Made by a program: the position numbers and the translations under genes. The notes beneath the pieces are model-generated. The model ran no database searches. It was not told the DNA's origin and was given only the letters and a program-made list of their open reading frames with translations. This document shows positions 1 to 7,827 of a DNA stretch of 64,000 nucleotides, piece after piece. The number at the start of each line of letters is the position of its first letter. The stretch's first letter is position 1. The stretch is from Leptobacterium_A meishanense. Its GTDB lineage: Bacteria > Bacteroidota > Bacteroidia > Flavobacteriales > Flavobacteriaceae. Location of the stretch: assembly GCF_037645805.1 (NCBI RefSeq), contig NZ_JBBEXE010000002.1:346806-410805 (forward strand). The letters are read 5' to 3'.

Positions 1-378
1 TTCATCTACATAAGCACCAATATTTACATAACTGGGCATCATAATAACCCCTTTAGAAATATATGCACCATATCTTGCTATTGCGTGTGGAACCACTCTA
101 ATTCCTTTTTTGGCATATCCTTTTTTTAATGGTATTTTATCATGAAACTCTAAAGGACCGGCTTCCATTGATTCCATCTTTTGAATAGGGAAGTAAAGAA
201 CAACAGCTTTTTTTACCCACTCATTAACATGCCATCCCGAACCCTTCTGTTCAGCTACACGTAAAGACCCTTCATCTAATAAATGGATAACTTCACGAAT
301 AGCTTCAATAGCTTTAGGCTCGTTTAATAAAGATCGGTCATCCCATGCTTTTTCTATAGTAGATTGTAATACAGTCAT
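1..378 (-). CDS. dapD: tetrahydrodipicolinate N-succinyltransferase (partial)
   Basis: This is the N-terminal 126 codons of DapD; the gene runs off the left edge. DapD succinylates tetrahydrodipicolinate in the diaminopimelate/lysine pathway in the cytoplasm. The visible protein begins MTVLQSTIEKAWDDRSLL and reaches the conserved VVPHAIARYGAY and MMPSYVNIGAYVDE stretches, which start the left-handed beta-helix of the family. The ATG at 378 is the natural start because it gives the usual N-terminus. It is divergent from ruvX across 100 bp that holds promoter-like motifs for both strands. Family identification is firm; the C-terminal catalytic part cannot be seen. Confidence 0.93.
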   Translation of the reverse strand, partial: MTVLQSTIEKAWDDRSLLNEPKAIEAIREVIHLLDEGSLRVAEQKGSGWHVNEWVKKAVVLYFPIQKMESMEAGPLEFHDKIPLKKGYAKKGIRVVPHAIARYGAYISKGVIMMPSYVNIGAYVDE

Positions 379-395
379 TATCATATAGTTTTGCG

Positions 396-403
396 CAAAG
401 ATA
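396..403 (-). promoter_or_regulatory. candidate -7 element for dapD
   Basis: Read on the minus strand this is TATCTTTG, a match to the Bacteroidota -7 consensus TAnnTTTG, 18 bases upstream of the dapD ATG. No well-spaced -33 TTG is visible, so the call is tentative. Confidence 0.3.
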
Positions 404-457
404 ATGGCTTCCCATTAATAATTTGCTCAAATTTATAAGTATAACAATTTAAAGCTT

Positions 458-465
458 TATTTTTG
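458..465 (+). promoter_or_regulatory. candidate -7 element for ruvX operon
   Basis: TATTTTTG matches TAnnTTTG and ends 13 bases before the ruvX ATG at 479. A -33 TTG at the usual 18-20 base spacing is not evident. Confidence 0.35.
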
Positions 466-478
466 CAAAAAGGAAAAG

Positions 479-892
479 ATGGCGCGTATTTTGGCGTTAG
501 ATTATGGGGAGAAACGGACAGGAATTGCTGTAACAGACGAGTTACAAATTATTGCTTCTGGTTTGGCTACAGTGCCTACACACAAGCTTATAGAATTTTT
601 AAAAGATTACATAAATAAAGAGCAAGTAGAAATGATAATTGTAGGAGAGCCTAAACAGATGGATTATAGTTCATCTCAGAGTGAGCCTTCAATACAAGTT
701 TTTCTTAGAGAATTGAATAAACAGCTTCCCAATATTCCTGTAAAAAGAGCAGATGAACGTTTTACATCTAAAATAGCATTTCAAACAATGTTAGCAAGTG
801 GATTAACAAAAAAACAGCGCAAGAATAAAGAATTGATAGATGAAATAAGCGCTACAATTATATTACAAGGATATTTGCAAAGTAAAAAATAA
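479..892 (+). CDS. ruvX: Holliday junction resolvase-like RuvX/YqgF
   Basis: This is a 137-residue RNase H-fold nuclease of the YqgF/RuvX family, linked to Holliday-junction resolution and, in some bacteria, to pre-16S rRNA processing. The first catalytic motif ALDYGEKRTG places Asp8. VGEPKQ near residues 55-60 gives the acidic residue of the second strand, and DEISATIILQ near 121-130 matches the C-terminal Asp helix. The length is typical. It starts a tight run with def (7 bp gap) and the DUF5606 gene, so the three are probably co-transcribed. The family is confident; which of the two proposed roles applies cannot be read from sequence. Confidence 0.93.
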   Translation: MARILALDYGEKRTGIAVTDELQIIASGLATVPTHKLIEFLKDYINKEQVEMIIVGEPKQMDYSSSQSEPSIQVFLRELNKQLPNIPVKRADERFTSKIAFQTMLASGLTKKQRKNKELIDEISATIILQGYLQSKK

Positions 893-899
893 TTAAAAA

Positions 900-1490
900 A
901 TGATATTACCCATCACAGCATATGGAGATCCTGTACTGAGGAAAGTATCAAAAGATATTCAGCGAGATTACCCCGATCTTAATGTGCTAATAGACAACAT
1001 GTTTGAAACTATGTACAATGCATCGGGAGTAGGGTTAGCAGCTCCTCAAATAGGACTGCCAATCCGACTTTTTGTTATTGATGCGACCCCTTTTGCAGAT
1101 GATGAAGAACTAAGTGAAGAAGAAAGAACAGCACTTAAAAGCTTTAAAAAAGTATTCATTAATGCCAAGATACTTAACGAAGATGGAAAAGAATGGGTTT
1201 TTAATGAAGGATGCCTCAGCATACCAGATATCCGTGAGGATGTCTCCAGAAAAGAAGTTTTAAAAATCGAGTATTTAGATGCTCATTTTACAACCCATAG
1301 AGAAATATATAGTGGTTTAATAGCCAGAATTATTCAGCATGAGTATGATCATATAGAAGGCGTGCTGTTTACAGACAAGATATCGTCTCTTAAGAGGCGG
1401 CTATTAAAAAGCCGATTGAGTAACATCTCTAAAGGAAAAATAAAAGTTGATTATAAGATGCGCTTTCCTGACGTTAAGAAATTAAGATAA
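900..1490 (+). CDS. def: peptide deformylase
   Basis: It removes the formyl group from the N-terminal Met of nascent proteins, using a bound metal. All three family motifs are present: GVGLAAPQIG (about 43-52), EGCLSIP (about 103-109, metal ligand Cys105) and HEYDH (147-151, two His ligands and the catalytic Glu). At 196 residues it has a slightly long acidic loop after the first motif (residues about 66-80), as is common in Bacteroidota deformylases. It lies 7 bp after ruvX and 28 bp before the next gene, which suggests one operon. No anomaly is seen. Confidence 0.96.
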   Translation: MILPITAYGDPVLRKVSKDIQRDYPDLNVLIDNMFETMYNASGVGLAAPQIGLPIRLFVIDATPFADDEELSEEERTALKSFKKVFINAKILNEDGKEWVFNEGCLSIPDIREDVSRKEVLKIEYLDAHFTTHREIYSGLIARIIQHEYDHIEGVLFTDKISSLKRRLLKSRLSNISKGKIKVDYKMRFPDVKKLR

Positions 1491-1518
1491 ATTTTAGATT
1501 AAATAAATAGAAGTAAAA

Positions 1519-1929
1519 GTGAATTTAGATAAAATATTGGCTATTTCCGGTAAACCCGGGCTATATGAATTAAAGGCACAGACAAGAACAGGCTTTATTG
1601 CGGAATCGCTTGTTGACGGGAAAAGAATTACCGCAGGAGTTCGTAATAATGTAAGTGTGCTTTCTGAGATAGCAATTTATACGCTAAAAGAAGAAGTTCC
1701 CCTTAGGGAAATATTTCAGAAAATTAAAGAAAAAGAAAATGGAGAAGCAACTAGCGTAGATCATAAAGCTAATAAAACAGAATTAGAGGCCTATTTTTTT
1801 GAAATTTTACCCGATTATGATGAAGACCGCGTATATACCAGTGATATAAAAAAAATCATTCATTGGTATAACCTACTGCATGCTAAAGGGATTGTAGATT
1901 TTGAGGCATCAACAAAAGAAGAAAACTAA
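1519..1929 (+). CDS. DUF5606 domain protein
   Basis: This is a 136-residue cytoplasmic protein of unknown function belonging to DUF5606, a family I know only from Bacteroidota. The N-terminal block LDKILAISGKPGLYEL is its hallmark. The start is GTG at 1519: no ATG is available upstream and the next ones would remove the conserved N-terminus. There is no signal peptide or membrane segment. It follows def closely, an arrangement common in Flavobacteriaceae, which hints at a housekeeping role, but the biochemical function is unknown. Confidence 0.85.
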   Translation: MNLDKILAISGKPGLYELKAQTRTGFIAESLVDGKRITAGVRNNVSVLSEIAIYTLKEEVPLREIFQKIKEKENGEATSVDHKANKTELEAYFFEILPDYDEDRVYTSDIKKIIHWYNLLHAKGIVDFEASTKEEN

Positions 1930-1967
1930 AGTTTATAAGAAAACACAGCTATTTAGATAGAATACGG

Positions 1968-1997
1968 TTTGATATTTATTTAGTTTGTGTATTTTTG
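1968..1997 (+). promoter_or_regulatory. Bacteroidota-type promoter for DinB-like gene
   Basis: TTTG at 1968-1971 (-33) is followed after 18 bases by TATTTTTG at 1990-1997 (-7, TAnnTTTG). This predicts transcription starting near 2001 and a leader of about 115 bases that contains the inverted repeat at 2013-2102. Confidence 0.6.
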
Positions 1998-2012
1998 GCA
2001 TAAATCATAGTA

Positions 2013-2102
2013 GAATACCATAACTTTATAAGTCAAATAAGTAAGAATTAATTGTAAGGCATATCAAAGTAAGCGACTTATAAAGAAGCTATGGTATAAT
2101 TC
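2013..2102 (+). repeat. long inverted repeat in the 5' leader
   Basis: The left arm 2013-2034 contains ATACCATA and CTTTATAAGTC. The right arm 2075-2102 contains GACTTATAAAG and TATGGTAT. They pair over 11 and 8 bp around a small asymmetric bulge, with a loop of about 40 bases. The right arm ends 16 bases before the ATG at 2119, so folding could affect translation. It could also be the remains of a small mobile palindrome. Confidence 0.6.
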
Positions 2103-2118
2103 TAAAAAAGTATCTTAA

Positions 2119-2631
2119 ATGCTAAAACAAGCAAATAACCAGAACCTACAGTACTTAAAAGATGCGTTACAAAAATTAAACGATGAACAGTTTTCCATGC
2201 CACTGGATGTTTTAAGTGGCTCTACCATTGGAATGCATGTGCGTCACATCCTCGAGTTTTATCGATGTTTGATGAACTCAGCGCATACTAAAGAAGTTGA
2301 TTATGATTCACGGGTAAGAGATGCTTCATTAGAATTAAGTATACATAATTGTATGCAAGAAATTGAAAAAATCACAACTTTCTTAGAAGATGTAAAAGAA
2401 GATGTTTCAATGAAGTTGAAAGTAAATTATGCCTTTGATACAAGTGAAGAAGACACTGCCCAAATAGGAACCTCATTGTACAGAGAATTACAATATAATG
2501 TAGAGCATACAGTACATCACTTAGCGATTATAAAAATAGGAATAAAAGCCCTGAGACAAGATTTTCAATTGGATGAAAATTTTGGGGTTGCAGCCTCTAC
2601 CATCAGAAATAAAAAGGCATGTGCACAGTAA
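2119..2631 (+). CDS. DinB-superfamily four-helix protein
   Basis: This 170-residue protein has the hallmarks of the DinB/YfiT-like fold, a four-helix bundle with a three-histidine metal site. The motif GMHVRHILEF supplies His40/His43, and VEHTVHHLAIIK supplies His130/133/134 near the C-terminus. Family members include thiol transferases and hydrolases, but many are uncharacterised, and no substrate can be deduced here. It has its own good promoter at 1968-1997 and a structured leader. Its end overlaps the next ATG by 13 bp, so the two genes are probably translationally coupled. Confidence 0.75.
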   Translation: MLKQANNQNLQYLKDALQKLNDEQFSMPLDVLSGSTIGMHVRHILEFYRCLMNSAHTKEVDYDSRVRDASLELSIHNCMQEIEKITTFLEDVKEDVSMKLKVNYAFDTSEEDTAQIGTSLYRELQYNVEHTVHHLAIIKIGIKALRQDFQLDENFGVAASTIRNKKACAQ

Positions 2632-3302
2632 GCTACGTACCCTTTAAAAAAGGGTTTATCCTTACATCTAATAGGGATGAAAATCCTTTACGAAAAACAT
2701 GTGAGCCCCAGCAAATAAAGCTAAGGAAAGGATTAAGTGTTTATGCCCCCGTGGATACTACAAATGGAGGTACGTGGATAGCAACTGACAAAGAAAAAAA
2801 AGTAGCGTGTCTATTAAACGGTGCATTTAAAAAACATCAAAGGAATATACCTTATAGAAAGAGCAGAGGGCTTATTGTTACAGAAGCATTCTCATACAAT
2901 TCGTTTTCTGAGTTTATCGATAAAATTGATCTACAAAATATAGAACCCTTTACTTTGATTCTCAAAGAGCAGGAAAACCTGCAAGTATTAGTATGGGATG
3001 AAAAAGTAAAACATCAGCAACAGCTAGCTATTGACAAATCATATTTATGGTCTTCTGCTACATTATACACCTCTGAAGAGCATTATAGAAAGGAGCTTTT
3101 TTTTAGTCGATTTCTTCAAGAAGGGCAAGTATCTCCGGAAAATTTACTAAAAACTCACGGATTGTATAAAAACACGCCTTTCATTTTGGACTTACCAAAT
3201 GTAAAAACAGTGAGTATTACACAAATAGTAGCTGAGAAAGATAATATACAGCTTACATATGATTTAAAAAAGCAGCATAAACTTGAAAATATAGCTTCTT
3301 AA
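2619..3302 (+). CDS. NRDE/TANGO2 family protein
   Basis: This 227-residue protein starts MCTVSYVPF and contains SNRDEN at residues 17-22, the signature that names the NRDE (TANGO2) family. Cys2, exposed if Met1 is removed, fits an N-terminal nucleophile-like fold. Bacterial roles are unclear; eukaryotic TANGO2 has been linked to Golgi organisation and heme or lipid handling. The start overlaps the previous gene by 13 bp, and the ATP-grasp gene follows after 29 bp. No signal peptide is present, so it should be cytoplasmic. Confidence 0.85.
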   Translation: MCTVSYVPFKKGFILTSNRDENPLRKTCEPQQIKLRKGLSVYAPVDTTNGGTWIATDKEKKVACLLNGAFKKHQRNIPYRKSRGLIVTEAFSYNSFSEFIDKIDLQNIEPFTLILKEQENLQVLVWDEKVKHQQQLAIDKSYLWSSATLYTSEEHYRKELFFSRFLQEGQVSPENLLKTHGLYKNTPFILDLPNVKTVSITQIVAEKDNIQLTYDLKKQHKLENIAS

Positions 3303-3331
3303 AACATTCTGCAATAGCATGTGAAACGATT

Positions 3332-4390
3332 ATGAAGCTGCTACACAATATAAAAAAACACCCATTCTTCATAAAATGTTCTAGTTGGGAACATTGGCCT
3401 ATGTTGTTTCTATATATTCCTGTATACATACAACATATATGGCTTAGTATAAAAGCAGGAAACCCATTTTTTTTCTTCATCACCAACCCCGCTATTACCG
3501 AAGGCTTTATTTTGAGCGACTCTAAATACAAAACACTTACAAAGTTGGTTCCTCAAGAACACCTTCCACTATCGATGCTTATATCAAATGAAGATTCCCT
3601 AGCATCCGTTATAAAGAGAATAGAAGAAAACAAAATGAACTTTCCTATTATTCTAAAACCGGACATTGGTTATAGAGGGCTATCAGTTTATAAGATTAAT
3701 AATGAAGAAGCATTAGAAGAAGCATTTTTAGAAATGCAAGTTGATTGTATTGTCCAAGAATACATTGATTATCCGATTGAAATAGGCGTTTTTTACTATC
3801 GCATGCCAAATGAGGTAAAAGGAAAAATACCATCCATAACCATTAAAGAGTTTCTCAAAGTAACCGGTGATGGGACTCATACACTGGCAGAACTTGTTCA
3901 ACAAAACCCGCGAGCCATCTTACAAAAGGAAAAATTAAAAAAGAAGTTTCATGAACAATGGAATGAAGTGATTCCTGAAAAGAAGCAATTAGTTTTAGAA
4001 CATATAGGCAATCATAATCGGGGGACTAAATTTGTAAATGCAGCTAATTTATATGACATGAGCCTTCAAAATGTTTTTGATGCATTGAACAAAAAAATGA
4101 AAGGGTTTTATTTTGGCCGTTTTGATATCCGGGCGAAGTCTGTAGAAGACCTAAAAAAAGGACAGAATTTCAAAATATTGGAAGTGAATGGTGTAGGTGC
4201 AGAACCTACACACGTATATGACCCCAATTATAAACTCGTGGCTGCGTGGAAAGAATTGCTTTTTCTATGGCGAATAGCCTATAAGATAGCTGCTGTTAAC
4301 AAAAATTTCGGATTGTCATATCCTAGTCTTTCCGAAGGGAGGAAACGTTGGTTAGCGTATAAAAAGTATAAAAAAGTATTTAAACCCTAA
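3332..4390 (+). CDS. ATP-grasp family ligase-like protein
   Basis: This 352-residue protein has an ATP-grasp core. FPIILKPDIGYRGLSVYKI (about 104-122) is the nucleotide-binding Lys strand, QEYIDYP (about 142-148) is the hinge, and FDIRAKS plus ILEVNGVGAEPTH near 270-300 carries the Mg-binding acidic/Asn residues. It resembles D-Ala-D-Ala ligase-like enzymes but has an unusual aromatic N-terminus (WPMLFLYIPVY, FFFFITNP) that may associate with membrane. The substrate is unknown. It overlaps the convergent MFS gene by 11 bp, so no terminator fits between them. I infer a carboxylate-amine/thiol ligase only from the fold. Confidence 0.75.
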   Translation: MKLLHNIKKHPFFIKCSSWEHWPMLFLYIPVYIQHIWLSIKAGNPFFFFITNPAITEGFILSDSKYKTLTKLVPQEHLPLSMLISNEDSLASVIKRIEENKMNFPIILKPDIGYRGLSVYKINNEEALEEAFLEMQVDCIVQEYIDYPIEIGVFYYRMPNEVKGKIPSITIKEFLKVTGDGTHTLAELVQQNPRAILQKEKLKKKFHEQWNEVIPEKKQLVLEHIGNHNRGTKFVNAANLYDMSLQNVFDALNKKMKGFYFGRFDIRAKSVEDLKKGQNFKILEVNGVGAEPTHVYDPNYKLVAAWKELLFLWRIAYKIAAVNKNFGLSYPSLSEGRKRWLAYKKYKKVFKP

Positions 4391-5567
4391 TTTTTTTCAT
4401 ATATAAAGATAAAACTCCAAAGACAGGTCCCGGAACCAATAGCAGGTATAGATAAGTGGAGGGAATATACTTTATCATTTCTTGTATAAGCTGGATGCTT
4501 ATGATAGTAACAGCAAACCCGATACAATTTACAATAGTAAGTGCAGTCCCTTTGTATTGCGGGATCGCATTCTGGGCAACCATTGTAGAAAACAAAGGAG
4601 AATCAGCAATAACAACCATTCCCCAAAAAAGCAGAAAGAGGATAAAAATGATAGGTGAGGCAACTAAAAACATGAACGGAGAAACCAAGCAGCAAAATCC
4701 AGAAAGTAGCAATGCTTTTAGTGCAGTTTTTTTTATCCCTTTTTTTAGGGAAATATAACCTCCGGCAATACACGCTATGCTACCAATAGCAATAATCATA
4801 AATGACCATAGAGGAACATTGATATCATTACCGTGGATATTTATATAAGTGGTTAAGATTATAGGGACAAAAGTCCAGAAAGCATACAGTTCCCACATAT
4901 GTCCGAAATAACCATAAGCAGCTTTTCGAAAAGCGATATCCTTAAAGACGCTAAATAATACTATTATATTAAATTTTTGACTGGCTTTTCTGTAGGGGCC
5001 ATTTTTGATAAAAAAACCAACAGAAAAACCACCTAAAAAACACAAGGCAGAAGTATAAATGATAACTGCTTTCCATGAAATATATCCAGAAAAACTATTC
5101 AATAAATGGGGGAAAGCAGTCCCAATAACCAAAGCCCCTACCAGAAAACCCAATGCTTTTCCCAGGCCTTTTTCATAATAATCAGCGGCTATCTTCATTC
5201 CTACCGGATAAATACCGGCAAGAAAAAAACCAGTTAAAAACCGAAATGTCAAAATACTTGTAAAAGTTTGATGGTTAGAAATAATGGAGATATTCGCCAA
5301 GACCCCTAAAAATGCACTTACCATAAAAACTTTGGAAGGAGAAAACCGGTCGGCAACATTAAAAAAAGCATAGATAAGTGTCCCACTAATAAAACCAAAT
5401 TGTACAGCAGCAACAATGTCCCCTAGGTCATTTTTATTAAGCCCATAGTCATTAATAAGCCCTTTTATAACAGCATTGCCTGCAAACCAAACGGAAGTGC
5501 ATAGAAATTGCGCAATAACAATAACAGGTAATATCCATTTTTTACTTGGGAGCATTTTAATAATCAT
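4380..5567 (-). CDS. major facilitator superfamily transporter
   Basis: This is a 395-residue polytopic inner-membrane protein with about 12 hydrophobic segments spread over the full length, as in MFS permeases. The loop after TM2 (ADRFSPSKVFM) resembles the MFS motif A region (GxxxDRxGRR-like), though degenerate. It sits in an operon with the upstream Nudix gene: the TGA of that gene overlaps this ATG by 4 bp (5564-5567). No substrate can be assigned. The linkage to a Nudix enzyme could mean a sugar-nucleotide-related or unrelated metabolite. Confidence 0.82.
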   Translation of the reverse strand: MIIKMLPSKKWILPVIVIAQFLCTSVWFAGNAVIKGLINDYGLNKNDLGDIVAAVQFGFISGTLIYAFFNVADRFSPSKVFMVSAFLGVLANISIISNHQTFTSILTFRFLTGFFLAGIYPVGMKIAADYYEKGLGKALGFLVGALVIGTAFPHLLNSFSGYISWKAVIIYTSALCFLGGFSVGFFIKNGPYRKASQKFNIIVLFSVFKDIAFRKAAYGYFGHMWELYAFWTFVPIILTTYINIHGNDINVPLWSFMIIAIGSIACIAGGYISLKKGIKKTALKALLLSGFCCLVSPFMFLVASPIIFILFLLFWGMVVIADSPLFSTMVAQNAIPQYKGTALTIVNCIGFAVTIISIQLIQEMIKYIPSTYLYLLLVPGPVFGVLSLYMKKIRV

Positions 5568-6142
5568 ATAAGCTTATGAACTTGGGCATATTGAAGCAAT
5601 AGTATTGATTTTGCGTCTTGAATTTCTCCTGTTTCAATCATTTTTAAAGCATTTTTAAAGGGAATCTCCATGACTTCAATATTCTCATGCTCATCTTGAT
5701 TTCCACCACCCTCACTTACTTTCATGTTTTCATTGTATTCAGCAACAAAATAATATAATTTTTCAGTAACAGCCCCAGGTGACATATAGGCTTCAAACAC
5801 TTTCTTTACATGAGGTATACGATAGCCGGTTTCCTCTTCAGCTTCACGTATGATACAATCTTCGGGGTTATCTTCATCTAATAATCCTGCACAAACTTCT
5901 AGCATCATCCCAGAGTGGTTCTTGTTTAAATATGTAGGCATTCGGAATTGTTTGGTTAAAATAACGGTTTCTTGTTTTTTATTGTAAAGCAATATGGCGG
6001 CACCATTTCCCCTATCGTAAACTTCGCGGGTTTGATTTTGCCATGAACTATCTTCCAATTGATAATCAAAATTTACTTTTTTTAAAATATACCAATCGTC
6101 TGATAATACCTTTATTTCATTAATATTAACTCTATTGTTCAT
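5564..6142 (-). CDS. Nudix hydrolase, NudK-like
   Basis: This 192-residue Nudix enzyme hydrolyses a nucleoside diphosphate linked to another group. The overall pattern (EVCAGLLDEDN, then IIREAEEETGY, then YMSPGAVTEKLYYFVAEY) matches E. coli NudK, a GDP-mannose/ADP-sugar pyrophosphatase. In the Nudix box (about 86-107) the R-E-x-x-E-E-x-G-Y half is intact, but the first consensus Glu position is Asn92, with acidic residues displaced by two. It is the first gene of a pair with the MFS transporter. Sugar-nucleotide hydrolysis would fit the glycan genes just to the right, but that is inference. Confidence 0.87.
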   Translation of the reverse strand: MNNRVNINEIKVLSDDWYILKKVNFDYQLEDSSWQNQTREVYDRGNGAAILLYNKKQETVILTKQFRMPTYLNKNHSGMMLEVCAGLLDEDNPEDCIIREAEEETGYRIPHVKKVFEAYMSPGAVTEKLYYFVAEYNENMKVSEGGGNQDEHENIEVMEIPFKNALKMIETGEIQDAKSILLLQYAQVHKLI

Positions 6143-6174
6143 TAGCGTTTACTTCAAAAAGATACGTGTTTAAA

Positions 6175-6182
6175 CAAATATA
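6175..6182 (-). promoter_or_regulatory. candidate -7 element for Nudix/MFS operon
   Basis: Read on the minus strand this is TATATTTG (TAnnTTTG), 32 bases upstream of the Nudix ATG. No -33 TTG lies at the standard spacing. Confidence 0.35.
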
Positions 6183-6255
6183 CAGGTATATTTTAATTTG
6201 CTTAAAAGATGTTGTTTTTCAATTTCCGTTGTATCATTGTATTAAATTATCATAT

Positions 6256-6483
6256 ATGGAGATATTCAGAATTTCTTTAACAGAATGGGTGGGTTATATA
6301 GCCTCTGTAGGGGTATTGATTTCTTTTCTAATGCGTAATATCCGGACACTTCGGATTATAAATTCTTTCGGTTGTATCTTTTTTGTAGTTTATGGAGTTC
6401 TTTTAGATTCTATTCCTGTAATAGTGACAAATACGGTTATTGTTGGGATAAATTTATATTATCTTCTTATTAAGAGGAGGTAA
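6256..6483 (+). CDS. small membrane protein (YgjV-like)
   Basis: A protein of 75 residues is predicted from the ATG at 6256. An upstream in-frame ATG at 6166 exists, but the extra 30 residues overlap the divergent promoter region and look unlike a conserved N-terminus. Three hydrophobic stretches are visible (WVGYIASVGVLISFLM, then IINSFGCIFFVVYGVLL, then IPVIVTNTVIVGINLYYLL), separated by the basic loop RNIRTLRI. The layout resembles the bacterial inner-membrane YgjV/semiSWEET-like family. The function is unknown. It lies 55 bp before the flippase gene on the same strand. Confidence 0.65.
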   Translation: MEIFRISLTEWVGYIASVGVLISFLMRNIRTLRIINSFGCIFFVVYGVLLDSIPVIVTNTVIVGINLYYLLIKRR

Positions 6484-6538
6484 AGTTGTCAATTAGCATA
6501 CAATAATTTAGTTTTACGAAATCTCAACACGTTGCATT

Positions 6539-7825
6539 GTGCGAAAACTATTTGATAATAAGTTACTGAAAGTTACTTCTTTTAACACATTTGCAGTAAC
6601 TATAAAGATAATAGGAGGCATAATAACATCTAAGACGCTTGCTTTTTTTCTAGGGCCGCAGGGTATTGTTTATGTTGGAAATTTGCGGGATTTCATCCAT
6701 ACATTACATAATGTAGCTACATTATCTCTTGAAAAAGGGCTTATTAAATATAGTGCTGAATATAAAGAGAGTAAAGAAAAACTCAGGAGTTTTGTAACGA
6801 CTCTTTTTTGTATAGTACTTCCAATCTCATTGATGATATCAATTTTATTGTTTTTTTCTTCTGAAAGCCTTAGTGTTTTATTGTTTGATGATAAACAATA
6901 TCAATATCTTTTTAAGATAATAAGCTTTAGTGTCCCTTTTTATGTTTCACATGTATATTTACTTTCTATTATTAATGGTTTAGGTGCTTTCAGGCAAGTA
7001 CTGCAAATAAACATCTTTGGATACATAATAAACGCAGTTTTAATGTTTGTGCTGACGTGGCAACTATTGCTTAAAGGAGCATTGCTTACACTTATTGTTA
7101 CTCCGTTATTTTTATTCTTTTTCACCTTGTTTAAGATGTTTAGTTACTATAAGCCAAAGATTCGGTTATATATATATAAATCAGATATAAAAATAAACCA
7201 CATAAAGAATTTAGGGGGCTATGTGTTTATGACATTGTTTTCAGGCATTGTGTTTCCCTTGGTATATATTACCATCAGAAACTATGCAATTGATGCTATT
7301 GGTGCAGAGCAAGCAGGTTATTGGGAAGCTATCAATAGAATTTCATCGAATTATTTACTTTTTGTAACATCATTGCTCACATTATATTTATTGCCTAGCT
7401 TATCATCAATAAGCTCTAGAGCAATTCTTCATAGCACCATATACCGGTTTTACAAAGTCATATTACCTGTTTTTGGGATAGGACTTATTTTAGTATACAT
7501 TTTTCGTAAGTGGATTATTTTAGTTTTTTTATCAGAAGATTTTTTGCCTGTATCCCCGCTATTTAAATGGCAGTTGTTAGGTGATTTTTTTAGGGTAGCA
7601 TCATTGATATTAGTCACTCAGTTTCATGCGAAAAAAATGGTTTATAGTTACATATTTACGGATATGTTACTAGCATTAATGATTTATTTTGCTAATATTT
7701 ATTTCATTAATGTATATGGGTTAGAGGGGATGGTTATCGCCTATACAATTACATACATTAGTTATTTTATATTGACAGCAATAGTCTTTAAAAAGATGTC
7801 TTTTAAGTATAGTAAAGAACCTTAA
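6539..7825 (+). CDS. Wzx-type polysaccharide flippase
   Basis: This 428-residue integral membrane protein has 10-12 hydrophobic segments. Its N-terminal pattern (LLKVTSFNTFAVTIKIIGG, KTLAFFLGPQGI) is typical of O-antigen/enterobacterial-common-antigen translocases of the MOP superfamily. It would flip lipid-linked oligosaccharides across the inner membrane. The start is GTG at 6539, giving MRKLFDNKLL; no upstream ATG is in frame. A weak promoter (TTG 6486-6488, 20 bases, TAGTTTTA 6509-6516) precedes it. A glycosyltransferase gene follows after 2 bp, so it begins a surface-glycan operon. Very AT-rich codon use is shared with the next two genes. Confidence 0.85.
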   Translation: MRKLFDNKLLKVTSFNTFAVTIKIIGGIITSKTLAFFLGPQGIVYVGNLRDFIHTLHNVATLSLEKGLIKYSAEYKESKEKLRSFVTTLFCIVLPISLMISILLFFSSESLSVLLFDDKQYQYLFKIISFSVPFYVSHVYLLSIINGLGAFRQVLQINIFGYIINAVLMFVLTWQLLLKGALLTLIVTPLFLFFFTLFKMFSYYKPKIRLYIYKSDIKINHIKNLGGYVFMTLFSGIVFPLVYITIRNYAIDAIGAEQAGYWEAINRISSNYLLFVTSLLTLYLLPSLSSISSRAILHSTIYRFYKVILPVFGIGLILVYIFRKWIILVFLSEDFLPVSPLFKWQLLGDFFRVASLILVTQFHAKKMVYSYIFTDMLLALMIYFANIYFINVYGLEGMVIAYTITYISYFILTAIVFKKMSFKYSKEP

Positions 7826-7827
7826 GC

